NCBI GenBank assembly: GCA_033398695.1
Contig: CM065801.1
Span: 53,578,358-53,642,357, forward strand
From: Orobanche coerulescens
Lineage: Eukaryota; Streptophyta; Magnoliopsida; Lamiales; Orobanchaceae
Length of the DNA: 64,000 bases
Reading direction: 5' to 3'
Shown here: positions 21,957-33,734 of the stretch, one piece after another
Numbering within the stretch: the first letter of the stretch is position 1
Layout: each line of letters starts with the position of its first letter
The notes under the pieces: generated by a model
What the model saw: the letters and a program-made list of their open reading frames with translations, nothing else
Database searches by the model: none
What the model was told of the DNA's origin: nothing
Translations under genes and position numbers: made by a program

Positions 21957-23242
21957 TCATCACATAACGCATAGTAAAATATATTGAAAAACCTCAAAAC
22001 ACAATATATATGCTAGCAACCAACACCTCGAAAAACCCACATATGCAAGCCACGATCGTGTGGACGTTTACACACTTATTTTTCAAGTAGAGTTTTACGT
22101 CTTTAATTTTACTATCTAGTCAATTTACGTTATGACAAGTAAAACTAATAGTTGGTTCCTCTTGGCCATGTATTAATTAACGTAGATTCCGATGGGGAGC
22201 TTATTAATTAATATACCTAAGTGAACACCATAATTACCTTATGTTATCATTTGAAATTTAAAACTAGTGAATCTATAATTAGCACATCCGATATGGAGGA
22301 AGACCCTAATGTCAACGCACATGCTAATTACATAACAATTTAAATTAATTATGGAGGACAATTTGATTTTTATTTTCAAAAAATAAATCAATTTAATCAC
22401 TTAGTTGTTTTAGCCTTAATATTTTTAGTTTTCTCGTCCTAGCATGTAAGAAACATATCACAGATACATTCATACATGTCATATATCAAAACAGTAAAAA
22501 AACAAATTAAATCATGGGTAATTAAATTTATCCAATTATCATGGTCTTCTTCCTAGAGTTCAATTCGAGAAAATCTTCGACTCGATTTCTCCCACTGGAT
22601 TAAGCATCTCGTCACTTCTCCTAGGCCGGGCCGTGGATTTTCAAAATTAAAATTTCACTTTTATGCAAAATTAATTACATAAAAAAATTTAATTTTAAAT
22701 CCTGACTCTCCGGCGGACGCAACGAACGGTGGTGAAACGGACCGGACCAAAAACTGGACGACCCGACCCGAACCGGCGAATCGACCCGGAACAGGCTGCC
22801 CGCGATAGCAAGTCCCGGCGCTGCTCGGCAGGCAGCCGTGTGCTGCTCGGCAGCGCCCGCGTGCTGCTGTCGGTCGCGGCTGTCCAGCAGTCCCGGTTCT
22901 GCTCTACTTCTTCGTGATTCCATCTTTTTCGAATTCGATTACAATTTTACACAAAATAAAATACATCGAGTTTACAACAAGATTACACAAAAAATAAAAT
23001 CCTAGATCTACCCGCGGATTTTCTCACGAGAAAAATTATTACATGCCTCAAACCGGGCCAAACCAACAAATATATAAATAATAAAAATAAATAAATAAAC
23101 CATTCACAAAACCATGATAATTGGGTCATATTCCCTGTAAGAACACATCTAGCAAAATACACCAACATCAAATTACATGAATATTTAAATTGCTATCAAT
23201 TAATCACCAAAATTAATTAAAATATCAAAAGCCTAAAATCTG
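21957..23242 (-). other. Leader region of Copia C
   Basis: About 1.3 kb without a supported gene. It is AT-rich except for a GC-rich block at 22690-22915 rich in CCGAACCGG- and CTGCTCGGCAG-like sequence. The ORFs on both strands through this block (22675-22923) are considered chance products of its base composition. Confidence 0.6.
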
Positions 23243-23254
23243 GCTCTGATATCA
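23243..23254 (-). other. Primer-binding site of Copia C
   Basis: On the minus strand the sequence after the LTR end (TTCCAACA) reads ATTGATATCAGAGCC. It is a tRNA-Met type site with TGATATCAGAGC. Confidence 0.8.
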
Positions 23255-23256
23255 AT

Positions 23257-24717
23257 TGTTGGAAATAAAACGCAATGGAAGTGAATTTGGTGAAAGATTG
23301 ATTAAAGCATTTTACGCATCCACGAGCACAACATGCTAATTAATTAACTACTAAGATTAATAAGCAATTTAAAAATTGTTTATTATTTATTAAATAAATA
23401 TGTTGGTAATTGGATATCTTAATCTAGATCAAAGATCATAGGATATTACCTTTGAAGCGTAGTGGTTGCTATTCGTCTTGATCTCCTTGTATTTCTAACT
23501 TTAGACCTTCTAGAGTATGATCCGCCTTAACCCGGACGTTGTGTGGGCAACGAGCTATCGGATCTTGCTTGGACACAATATGGATCGACCGAACCTCTTT
23601 GTTTGTGGTCACTCGATTTTTCTTTACTTTCTAGTATTGTATAAACACTCTTAGAAAATTGATGTGTTATCTAAATTGTAGAATCAAAGACACAAGTCTA
23701 GATCTACAATTAAACACAAGAAGAAAATCGATCTCACAAGATTAGTTAATAAGCAATTCGGCCGAACCCCCAATGTGTCCTATATATAGGCTCCTCGACT
23801 ACTACTAGAGATCTTAAGGAGGATTAGGGAAGGACTCCTAATAGACCTCAAATTTCCTTATTAGGATCTTTCCTAATATATTGAGTCTATTAATATCAAT
23901 TCAATCCACTAAAGAATTAATATTGCACTTCCAACCCAATTCCCAACTTACGAAATCGGCTTCCTTATATATTATTTCCCGTGTTTAAGATATAGAATGT
24001 TCATTAATTAATTATAAGCTACTGACAGCTTTAATTACTTATATCTTATCCAAGAATAGTACCACTCGAATCTTATTATTATATCAAAATTAAATCTACC
24101 TGCAGGGTTTAATATAATATCATTATCGAGCTCCTTAAGGGGACATCATCAACCCGCATGAGTCGGGACACGATTTCTAGTAATAAAAATAACTGTCATA
24201 TAAATAATATTATTGCCCAAGATATGAAGCTTATTGAGTCGATCATTTTGACTCTCACCCATGGTAAATCAAAGCAATAAGTACTATAAATACACAATCA
24301 AATATTATATACTTAGAATTAATAAATAATAATTATCCGAGATTTACGTTCTTCTTACAGTCAGTAAAGAAGACACTATTTCACCTCGATCCAGTTCAAC
24401 GTATGCAAATACACTAATGTATGCTAATAGTCAAGACCAACTAATCTCTAACATACACTACAACCTTTCATATAATTTGTCTAATAATTATATAGTTGTG
24501 AACTATTATATTATTTAATAAGCACTGATAATGTGATCTTCCGTATGACACCAACACACCACATTATCTAAAATAAGTAGACATTTCATTTGCATAACCA
24601 TAACGTGAATAAATATGCAAAACATGTGATTAAATGTAATTAATATTCTCAGAGGTAGTTAGAGAGAAATAAGGTAATACAAGCGCAAAGTATGCTTTGC
24701 AGTATACAACCCTAACA
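23257..24717 (-). repeat. 5' LTR of Copia C
   Basis: The LTR is 1461 bp. On the minus strand it begins TGTTAGGGTTGTATACTGC at 24717 and ends TTCCAACA at 23257, followed directly by the primer site. It has several AT-rich blocks. No second copy exists in the window. Confidence 0.75.
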
Positions 24718-24734
24718 GGATATTCAGAACTTAC

Positions 24735-25607
24735 CTTGTGAAATGGCTTGGGCCTGTAGGAGGTCTTTCCAGACTGTTTGATGAACTTTTTGAACTTGTG
24801 CATTAACAAGGCCATTTCATTTTGTGACAGGATATCATCATCGCTGTCAACTTGTGTGCGGATTTGGATGTGCTGGGTGCAGAGCTGTGTCTCCTGTCAG
24901 ATATAGCAGCTAGTGTTGTAGTCTTGGCAAATGACTCTTCGGCTTTTTCTCTCCTGTCAATATCATACTCAAAAGCTTTGAGGTCAGAGAAGAGGTCAAA
25001 AGTAGAAATATCATTAAGATTACAGGATACACGCATAGCTGTAGTCTTAATGTCCGATCGGGCAGGGAGTGATCTAAAGATTTTTAAATTTTCCTCCTTT
25101 TGGGTATACACTTTACCCAATTCTTCAAGTTCAGCGACAATGCCAGTGAATCTGAGGTCAAGCTCGTCAAGCGTTTCAGAAGATTTCATTTCAAATGATT
25201 CAAATTACTGAGCAAGTTTGGAAATTTTATTTTCTTTTGAGAGCTCAGTACTATCACAAATCAGCTTGAGTTTCTCCCAGATTTCTTAGCTGTCTTACAG
25301 CTCTTTACCTTTGAGAATGTGCCATTGTCCAGAGTGATAAACAGCGCATTCTTAGCTACATTATCGAGGTTCGCAAGCCTGCGATCTTCAATTGTCCATT
25401 GCTCTCGCCCTTCTCGAGCATTTCATCATGAGGTTGTCCTTCTATTCTTGCGGCAGGATTAATCTTCATTATCTTTATTGGACCTTCTTGGATGACGAAT
25501 ATCATTTCCTCGTGCATGGAAGCAAGATGAGCCTCCATCCTAATTCTCCAGTCATCAAACTCATTAATAGAGAACATAGGAACCCTGCTTATCATAGAGG
25601 TATCAAT
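24735..25607 (-). pseudogene. Sirevirus D gag (start codon lost, frameshifted, truncated)
   Basis: The position corresponding to the gag start of element B is at 25607, where ATG has become ATT. The next in-frame Met follows four codons later. Segments in two or three frames cover 25607-25356 (VPMFSINEFDDWRIRMEAHL), then 25189-24803 with LDELDLRFTGIVAELEELG and the D-I-K-T-T-A-M-R-V region, then 24800-24735 with MALLMHKFKKFIKQSGKT. The sequence is cut just before the CCHC knuckle by the C LTR. At the position where B has its first stop, D has a Ser codon. Confidence 0.82.
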
Positions 25608-25712
25608 TTGAGAGATAGGAAAATGATGAAAATATAATGCGGTTTTCAAAGGCTAGTGATTTGTGGATCTGACTCAGTTAAAAAAAAATCGACTGATTCT
25701 TTTTAGAATCAA

Positions 25713-25726
25713 CCGCTTTGATACCA
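25713..25726 (-). other. Primer-binding site of Sirevirus D
   Basis: On the minus strand this reads TGGTATCAAAGCGG, one change from the standard TGGTATCAGAGC. Confidence 0.8.
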
Positions 25727-25728
25727 CT

Positions 25729-26982
25729 TATTAGCCATTAAGTATACAATAAACAGCTAAGAAAGTAAAGGTACAATAAGTTGTATGATTTTCGAAGTTA
25801 GTTGCGTAACGGAAGTATGTTTAGTGAGTTGCTGTAAATACAGCAACTAGGTGTTCTCCTGTTTGCTTGATGCATACATGGTTATACAATGTATACTAGT
25901 AAATCACAATAGAATGAAAACAGTAAAGATTGAAAGTAAATAACACACAGTTTGAAGTGGTTCGAGGTAAACCCCTCTACGGCCTTGGTCCTCCACACAG
26001 GAGCAAAAAGTTTATTAAAATCACTACGTACACAACTACGTGACTTTAACTAAATTCATCTCTGTATCGTTCACACATATTGATACAGGGACTGCAGCTA
26101 TGGGCAGTTCACACAGATTGGATTGAGCTCTTTCTGACTCGCTTCTTCTCACACAGATTGAAGCTTCGTCTACAATGCTATTCTTCCCACATATGTCGGA
26201 ATACGCGAGGATCTTTAGTCTATACAGGGCTAATGATAATCTCAACGGTAAGGGTAGAATGAATCTCAAAAGCAGCTAGAGCTTTGATGAATGTTCGATG
26301 TATGATGTGATGTTTGCGTTGAGGACTTAGTATATTTCTTCGCTTGATTGATGTTGTATGCTCATGAAATATACTTCTTTATAATCGCTAGAATGTCAGA
26401 GTAATCTTTCAGAGATTTCGCGATAATGAGTAATCTTGTATGTAAAGTCCTCTAGCTTGGGGCTATTTATAACCTTAGAAATGTTTTCGTTATAAATGTA
26501 GCCGTTGCTGGTTGGTGAGATGTTGACGCATGTCTCTTGATTGGAGGCTGCTGAATGTTTGAATTAAAGGAGATCTCATTTAATGCTTCAGCCATCCTTT
26601 TTGTCTTTGCATTAAATGCTCTTCAGAGCGTTCAAACTTGTCTCTCTTCGGCTGCATTAAATGTTGTCCTATCAGCAATAAATGCTGCTTTAACCGTGAA
26701 TACTTTATGAATAAATAATGTTTATCTTACAATGGTTTAAAGATTTTTATATTCAGTCCTGTTGAATGTGTTTTACTTTTTCTAAGTAAAAAACCTTCAA
26801 CCTGTATGTTGTATCCAACACATTAAGTCTCTTTGCTGTATGAAGTAGGCAATGCAGGATGGACTGTAGAAGATCTATTTGATGTATGGACGGGATGAAT
26901 GAAGATTTCAAACAACTTCTATACTTGACGATTTTCTGACTCCTTTGATACTTCTCGCTGTATGTTGGCAATTATCAAAACA
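25729..26982 (-). repeat. 5' LTR of Sirevirus D
   Basis: The left boundary at 25729 follows from the primer site, and the usual terminal CA has decayed to TA. The right end at 26982 is inferred from a TGTTTTGATAATTGCC start on the minus strand. The block at 25965-26040 matches the U5 block of element B (CTCCACACAGGAG with CCCCTCTAC), while the remainder differs. D and B are therefore related but different families. Confidence 0.65.
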
Positions 26983-27060
26983 AGAATGTATATCCAAACA
27001 AAACATGAAGTACATTATGCATCATGGACAACTCGGGCAGCAAGGCCAAATGATAGCTGA
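26983..27060. other. Junction between Sirevirus D LTR and Gypsy E integrase
   Basis: A short AT-rich stretch with no recognisable feature. The integrase reading ends with DRHKYYVD near 27075, then the similarity is lost. It may be the breakpoint of the deletion that removed the end of E. Confidence 0.4.
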
Positions 27061-27962
27061 ATATACTTCCTCCGTTAATCAACATAATATTTATGTCGAT
27101 CTTGAGCAGTCTTAATTCTACTCCTGGTCTCATCTATCTTCTTTACAATTTGACCAATCTATTCTAGTCCCAAAATCTAACCTTCTGCTACCTCATTCCA
27201 ATATAGAGGCGATCAACATTCCTTCCCTAAAGTGCCTCATAGGAAGCTATTTGAATGGTCTCTTCGTAACTGTTGTTATAAGCGAACTCTGTTAATGGCA
27301 GAATATCCTCCCAATTACCTCCAGTATCAAGAACAATCCCTCAATAAATATCCCATTATCTTGATAGTTCTTTCGGACTGCCCATCAGTCTGCGGATGAT
27401 GAGTAGTACTAAACTTCAACCTAGTGCTCAATGCACTCTGAAGACTATGAAAATTTCGAGGTGAATCGTGGATCTCAATCGGACACAAAAATTGAGACTC
27501 CATGCAACCTCAAAATCTCTCGAATAAATATTCTCGAATACTGATCCATACTTATATCCATCCTTACTGCCAGAAAGTGAGCCGGCTTTGTCAAACGATC
27601 GACTATCACCCAAATTGCCTCATTCTTTCTCAAAGTTTGTGGTAGTTCAACCATGAAATCCATGGTAATGTGTTCCCATTTTCATTCTAAGATTTCCAAC
27701 GGCTGTAGTAAACCTTCCAGATGCTGACGTTCAGCCTTGACTTGCTGACAAACTAAATACTTCTCCACGAATGAACCGATATCTCTCATCATACCTTTCC
27801 ACCAAAAGAACTTCGACAGATCTTGGTACATATTTGTACCTCATGTATGAGATGTATATGGCTCTCTATGCTCCTCCTCAAGAATCTCCTTCATAAGGGT
27901 CTTGTCCTTAGGAACGCAAACTCTCACATGATACGTCAACATATCATATACCGAAATTCCAA
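27061..27962 (-). pseudogene. Gypsy E integrase (decayed)
   Basis: On the minus strand the most open part is 27475-27663, reading MDFMVELPQTLRK with IWVIVDRLTKPAHFLAV. This is the first catalytic Asp region of Gypsy integrase (DFM...VDRLTK.AHF). Upstream scraps near 27780-27960 fit the zinc-finger part. Downstream, translation near 27380 fits a DGQSER-like glutamate segment. The frame is broken many times. Confidence 0.78.
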
Positions 27963-29330
27963 AACCTTCTACATCTCAAACTTGTGCTAGACCACTCATC
28001 TTTCACAAGAACTTATGTTGGGGTTGAGCCTCCTTGATCTTATCCCTCAAATTTGGTTGTACAACCAGTGATGCCAGAATCGCCTTCGTATAAGGCTCAA
28101 CTACCTCGATCTCTAAACTAGATAACTCTTTGATCAACTTCTCTTTATTGGTGAGAAAGCAACCCAATTCACCTCTCGACTTCCGACATAATGCATCATC
28201 TACTATATTTGCGTTGCCAGGATGATAGTGAATCGTACAGTCATAATATTTTACCAATTCCAATCATATCCTTTTCATGTTCAGCTCTTTTTGTGTGAGA
28301 ATATACTTCAAACTTTTATGGTTCATATATATATATATATATATATATCACACTTGTCTTCATCGAGATAGTGACGCTAAATTCTCAATACATGCACCAC
28401 TGCTGCTAATTCTAAATCATGCGTTAGGTAATTCAACTCATGTGGCTTAAGCTGCCTCGATGCCTAGGTCCACCTTGCCTTGTTGCATCAACACGTAACA
28501 TAAACCCTACTTCAAAGCATCAATATAAATTACAAAGTCCTTTGCCGGGTCAGAATCATCAATATTCTTGCATAGGTTAGTCTTCTCTTCAACTCTTGGA
28601 AACTTTTCTGGCACCTCTCATTCCATTCAAACTTCACAACTTTTCATGTTAACTGAGTCATAGGTGTGGCTATTTTCAAGAACCCTTCTGTAAATCTTAG
28701 GTAATAGTCAGCTAAGTCCAAAAACCTACGAACTTCGCTTGCATTCTTGGATAACTCCCAACTATTAACGGCCTCAACCTTGTAAGGATCTACCATAATT
28801 TGCTTAGAACTCACCATGTGACCACGAAATCCAACTTAGTCCAATCAAAATTCACATTTCTTGAACTTCGCATACAATCACTCCTTGCAAAGTGTCTCCA
28901 ACATGATTCTTAGATTTCCCTGGTGTTGTTCTTGTCCTTGGAATACACCAAAATATCATCTATGAAGATAGTTACGAATTGTGTAAGTATGTGCGGAACA
29001 CCCTGTTCATCAAATCTATGACTGGTGCATACTTAGATCGAATGGCATCACAATCAACTTGTGGTGCCCATAATGGGTTCTAAATGCCATCTTTGAAATA
29101 TCACTCTCCTTAATCTTTAACTGATGGTAGCTAGATCTTAATTCAATCTTTGAAAAAGTATTGGCACCTCTCAATTGATCAAACAAATCCACTATCCTTG
29201 GGAGGGGATACTTGTTCTTGATAGTGAGTCTATTCAACTCCTTATAATCGATACAGGATACACATCTTGAGTGATCCATCCTTCTTCTTAACAAATAAAA
29301 TCAAATAAAATGGGAGCACCCCATGGTGAG
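27963..29330 (-). pseudogene. Gypsy E reverse transcriptase and RNase H (decayed)
   Basis: Segment 29016-29294 has [20 protein letters not shown], then [20 protein letters not shown], where the usual DLRSGYHQ has Glu and Ser changes, then [21 protein letters not shown] sequence. Near 28960 the catalytic F-V-D-D region appears in altered form. RNase H ends in segment 28003-28263 with LVKYYDCTIHYHPGNANIVD. A (TA)n run at 28325-28348 interrupts the coding sequence. The enzyme is non-functional. Confidence 0.8.
28325..28348. repeat. (AT)12 microsatellite inside Gypsy E RNase H
   Basis: Uninterrupted AT dinucleotides lie within the former RNase H coding region. Expansion after inactivation is the simplest explanation. 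Confidence 0.9.
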
Positions 29331-29355
29331 ACACCATGGCGATTAAACTCAAGCT

Positions 29356-30992
29356 CTAATAACTCCTGATTTGAACATTCAACTCTTGAAGTTCCGTCGG
29401 CGCCATTCTATACGGTGCCTTAGATGTTGGGGCTGCCCCTGGTACCAAAACAATACTGAACTCCACTTTCCGATCAGGTGGAACTACCGACAATTCTTCT
29501 GGGAATACATCAGAGTACTCCCACACTATAGAAACATATGTAGGGGTAGTCTCAATCATTTGAATGTCTATGATACTTACCAAAATTTCCTGACACTTTC
29601 CTTTCCTCAAACTCTTTAACGCACTCATTGCCGAAAGGACTTTAGGTACCATCTTTGATTTTGTACCATAAAGTTTAATCATCTCACTCTCCGACAGTGG
29701 CAATGTAACTTCTTTATCTTGACACCTTATGCCAGCGTCATGATTGTTCATCCAATCCATGCCAAGGATTACGTCAAAGTCATCATGTCGATCAAATATA
29801 AATTACCATTAAAATTCTTTCCTCATGGATCAATGTTCAAGTTCTCTACCATTTCATTAATGGGAATTGATTCCCCTGTTGGGATGCTAATTTCTAGTGA
29901 TTAGAAAATATTAACGCTCCTACGTCAAAAGGCATGATAAAATCTTGCAGACATAAAAGAGTATATGACACCAGTGTCAAACAATGCGAGAGTGGATAAA
30001 TAAGATACAATTATCATACCTGATATAGTGTCGGGATTATCATCCACGTCCTTTTGGGTTAAGGAATATATGCGAGCTCTTTTTCTAAAATTCTTGACCC
30101 CTTGAAGATGAAAGTTCGAAGATGAGTTCTCTTGCTCCTTGTAGTAGCAGCAGACACCTTTACCGTACAAGCACTCCCCGCTATGATTCTTACCATACTC
30201 CGGGCACTCCGGCTTACTATTTTGAGGCTTAGGTCCGGACCTCTGATGAACCTTTACTTGATTGTTAGAAGCCCAAACCTTATGTGGGTTCCTATTCCGA
30301 TGCCTCTTACCAATATTAGACTTTGCAGGCTGTTGTGGATTCAGATTCTAGTTAGCTTCAACCTCTTAAGATGGGAACACTATCTCGGTATAGGATAGCA
30401 CCATATGCCACGATGTGATGGATACTCGGGCGTAACCCATTTTGGAACTTGAGGGCTCTTTTTCGATTTGTATCCATCATGATCTCCACTCATAAGCTGG
30501 TCTGGTTGAACTTTCTCTCATATTCTTCAATCGTCATTCCTCCTTGTTGGAGGTTCCAAAACTCTTTCTCCATTTTATCGCGGTAGTGATGGGGATTGTA
30601 CTGTTCCATTACTAGCTCTTTGAAGGTGTTCCAAGTTAAAGCAGCACACTCCGCTGCCGGCCTCAACATCCAATAGCTCATCCACAGCATCCCACATCCT
30701 CGACCATTTGATACTGAGCACATAGGATCATCTGAGCGTCAGTGCACCATATAAGCTCGAAGGTGCGCTCCAGGGACATGAACCATTCATCCATAAATTC
30801 TGGCCCTTCCCATATGTTGAATGATGGTGGCGTGTTCCACAACTTGTGTCTGATTAGGAGCTGGCACGTTATCATTACGGTTATTCTGACCTCCGTTACC
30901 ATCAGCACCAGCAACAACATTATGGTTCACATTATTATCACATTCTTAACCGCACCTCGGTTAGTTGGGAGTCCACGTCTACGAGTTGCCAT
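29356..30992 (-). pseudogene. Gypsy E gag and protease (decayed)
   Basis: An ATG at 30992 on the minus strand starts MATRRRGLPTNRGAVKNV. The gag core is recognised at 30490-30723 by FKELVMEQYNPHHYRDKMEKEF and GGMTIEEYERKFNQ. The zinc knuckle region is near 30130-30200 (CPEYGKNH...CLYGKGVC) and is incomplete. The protease active site reads LFDTGVIYSFMS (about 29980), followed by the linker to reverse transcriptase with EYSDVFPEELSVVPPDRKVE at 29356-29760. Many stops and frame changes are present. Confidence 0.78.
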
Positions 30993-31435
30993 GACCTTAA
31001 GGAACATCATAGGCAACGGCCTATCAGTAATGACTCAACGAGAGGGGAAAATAAAATGAAGAATTAAATTGCATCTATGGGTTGCAAACCCCATATATTT
31101 TTATAGCAATGATAAAATAACGCATGTCACACATATATCTATGAATTTATAAGAAAATAATTGCATTCCCAAATATTTTATCACAAAATTTCATATTTCA
31201 CAAAATAGACTATGAATGAGTCACTAATACATGAATCATGGTTGATATGCTAAATTGCATCTATCACATAATGAGTAATAACTTAAATGTACCTTTGAGT
31301 CGACTTGGAGCGGCAAAGGTGGATGATCATAATTTCTATAAGAATTTGGACTACTTGCGAAAATAAAATTTTAGTCTGGAACAGAAACTATTTTAGCGAG
31401 TCTACCACATAGTAGACCCGCTTTGATACCACTTA
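30993..31435 (-). other. Leader and primer-binding site of Gypsy E, gag-proximal copy
   Basis: The primer site reads TGGTATCAAAGCGGG on the minus strand (31417-31431), and the LTR terminus TGTAATTC (plus reading) begins at 31436. The leader up to the gag start at 30992 holds no ORF. Confidence 0.72.
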
Positions 31436-31772
31436 TGTAATTCTTTATTCTAGGAAAAACATTTCTTCAAATTTTTAAGAAGAATAAATGAATATTTTTA
31501 TGAAAAATAAATGAGTATGTTCAAAACCAAATATAATAATCGCAAGTAATATTCTCAAGTCATCGTTAAACATAAATACATTTTGATGTGAAATTAAAAC
31601 CATTCGAACATTGTTTGGAAAACATAGATTTAGATAAATAACACTAAATAAATAAATAAACCTCTATTAATGAAGCATGATTATCACACACCTAAGCACA
31701 CGCCACACCAAACTCCTTAACCTGAAAGGGTTAAAATAATGGGGTTTTATAGCAATGATAAAATAACGCATG

Positions 31773-31858
<86 letters not shown>

Positions 31859-32462
31859 GAATTTTAAGAAAATAATTGCATTCCCAAATATTTTATCACA
31901 AAATTTCATATTTCACAAAATAGACTATGTATGAGTCACTAATACATGAATCATGGTTGATATGCTAAATTGCATTTATCACATAATGAGTAATAATAAC
32001 TTAAATGTACCTTTGAGTCGACGTGGAGCGGCAGAGGTGGATGATCATAATTTCTATAAGAATTTGGACTACTTGCGAAAATAAAATTTTAGTCTGGAAC
32101 AGAAACTATTTTAGCGAGTCTACCACATAGTAGACCCGCTTTGATACCACTTATGTAATTCCTTATTCTAGGAAAAACATTTCTTCAAATTTTTAAGAAG
32201 AATAAATGAATATTTTTAAGAAAAATAAATGAGTATTTTCAAAACCAAATATAATAACCGCAATTAATATTCTCAAGTCATCGTTAAATATAAACACATT
32301 TTGATGTGAAATTTAAACCATTCGAACATTGTTTGGAAAACATTGATTTAGATAAATAACACTAAATAAATAAATAAACATCTATTAATGAAGCATGATT
32401 ATCACAAACCTAAGCACACGCCACACCAAACTCCTTAACCCGAAAGGGTTAAAATAATAGGG
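31099..32462. repeat. Tandem duplication of LTR end, primer site and leader of Gypsy E
   Basis: Two copies, 31099-31744 and 31745-32462, are nearly identical. Each holds part of the leader, the primer site and about 300 bp of LTR end. The second primer site complement is at 32135-32149, and its LTR end starts at 32154. The only large difference is a CA/TA microsatellite grown by about 70 bp in the second copy. Confidence 0.88.
31774..31857. repeat. Compound (CA)n(TA)n microsatellite
   Basis: CA repeats at 31774-31809 run into TA repeats to 31857. The paralogous position in the other duplicate copy (about 31127-31140) has only a short CACACATATATC. Confidence 0.95.
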
Positions 32463-33183
32463 TGAGTTTTTAACTCGCTCATTGTGGAGAGCATGCAATA
32501 TATCTAAGTTAGTTTCTAAATATATTAGCAAGTATAATCAACATGACTAATAAGTTTTGAAGTCCTGCTATCCCAGAGGCTTTTTGCACAAATAAATATT
32601 TCTGGTTGATTTGCACATTTAAGTGCTTATGATTGATTTGCATAATTAAGTGCTTCTAACTGATTTGTATATTTATGTGTTCCTGACTAATTTCACGTGC
32701 AGATACAAGATAATATATAAAGCAATTAAAATAAATAAAAGCGTATTAAATCCCCACATCTTGGTAAAATACAGTTCTTGACTTGAAAGTGATGTGGATG
32801 CTCGACTCAACAATCCTATGCCATTAATTTCTTTAATAATATACAAATAATATAATTATTTATTATTATAATACAACTGAAAATAAATAAAAGAATTTAA
32901 ATTTAAATTTGAACATTAGTACTAATTGAATAAGTCAAAATAAGGCAAAGGGTCTGCTTTGAGATATTAAAAAGCTGACTGGGGGTTAGTTGAAGGATTA
33001 GAAAAATTAGAGGGTTAAATTGGGGTATGATTTCCAAACCTAATTTGGGGTTAATTTGAAAGAATTCATATGTAGGGATCGAAATGAAAATAGCCAAGAG
33101 TTTGGGGTACATAAACCCTTTCCTTGTTGAGGTGGCCGCTTTCTCACTTTCATTCGCCCTCCCTCTCTCTTCTATCCCTCTGC

Positions 33184-33185
<2 letters not shown>
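32463..33185. other. AT-rich region, probably rest of the Gypsy E LTR
   Basis: No gene. It contains a thrice-repeated TGATTTGCATA...AAGTGCTT-like unit at about 32600-32690. It would be the upstream part of the E LTR on the minus strand, but no TG terminus was identified and no second copy exists for comparison. Confidence 0.4.
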
Positions 33186-33257
<72 letters not shown>

Positions 33258-33268
33258 CTCTCTCTCTT
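33186..33268. repeat. Compound (CT)n(TA)n(CT)n microsatellite
   Basis: CT repeats (33186-33217), TA repeats (33217-33253) and again CT repeats (33254-33268). The ORFs crossing it on both strands (for example 32903-33328 and 33084-33284) are products of the repeat. Confidence 0.95.
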
Positions 33269-33734
33269 CGCCGACTCATCCTGAAATCTCAAACACATAT
33301 ACACATAAAAAGATTCACTCACACACACAATCGGTCACAAACTAACTCACTCACACTCAAATGCAACCGCGATGGAAGGGACGGAGTTGGTCGTGTTTCG
33401 ACCAGGTTGGAGGATGGCGGGTGAGACTTTAGTTCATGACCATGGATGATTTAGGGCTTCTGATGTAGACCAGATTTTTTGGTTAATACTGGTCGGACTG
33501 AAAATGGGGTTTCTAGCACTGCTCCGATCTGGGTTAGGTTGAATTTAGGTGCAAATCAGAAATAGACCCAATGATGTGGGGTTTGTTGATGCGGCTCCTG
33601 GTTCCGGCCATGAGGTACTGGTTCGATCGCGGCTTTTAATATTTTAGGAATTTAAGTTCTGATGGAAGGGGCTCAATATCTGGATTTACGAGGTATTATC
33701 CAACACGTGCGATGCACGGTCTTTCAATGAATAT
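33269..33734. other. Unassigned single-copy-like stretch
   Basis: This is less AT-rich than its surroundings. A CT/CA-rich run is followed by an ATG at 33372 with only a short frame, which loosely recalls a plant gene 5' end, but no coding frame of useful length follows. It contains a perfect short hairpin CGTGC-GAT-GCACG at about 33706-33718. No function can be assigned. Confidence 0.3.

Larger units (their letters stand above)
21554..24717 (-). mobile_element. Copia retrotransposon C, 5' part only (LTR, leader, gag fragment)
   Basis: On the minus strand the order is 5' LTR (23257-24717), primer site, leader and a gag fragment that is cut off at 21554 against the LTR stub of A. The LTR begins within the gag of Sirevirus D, so C inserted into D. 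The rest of C and its 3' LTR are absent from the window. Confidence 0.78.
24718..26982 (-). mobile_element. Sirevirus-type Copia D, 5' part only (LTR, leader, gag)
   Basis: On the minus strand the order is 5' LTR, primer site and gag. The gag protein is closely similar to that of element B, with matching segments such as TTAMRVSCNLNDISTFDLFS and LFSDLKAFEYDIDRREKAEE. It stops at 24718 because Copia C is inserted there. The downstream part of D is not found on the other side of C, so it was deleted together with most of C. Confidence 0.8.
26983..32462 (-). mobile_element. Ty3/Gypsy retrotransposon E, eroded, minus strand
   Basis: On the minus strand the order is LTR end, primer site, leader, gag, protease, reverse transcriptase, RNase H, integrase. 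Reverse transcriptase before integrase places it in Ty3/Gypsy. The integrase is cut off near 27060 and no 3' LTR follows. The 5' boundary is uncertain because the LTR start was not found. The LTR end, primer site and leader are present twice (31099-32462). All coding parts are heavily mutated, so this is one of the oldest insertions here. Confidence 0.75.

Noticed and set aside
22675..22923. Overlapping ORFs on both strands in a GC-rich block
   Set aside because: There is no recognisable domain. The openness follows from GC-rich composition in the Copia C leader.
31667..31909. ORF with long Ile-Tyr and Val-Cys runs
   Set aside because: It is a translation of the CA/TA microsatellite.
32903..33345. 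ORFs with YIYIYIY or LSLSLS runs on both strands
   Set aside because: They are translations of the CT/TA microsatellite.
33372..33440. Possible 5' end of a host gene after the CT-rich run
   Set aside because: The frame from the ATG closes after a few codons, and no downstream exon-like coding sequence was recognised.
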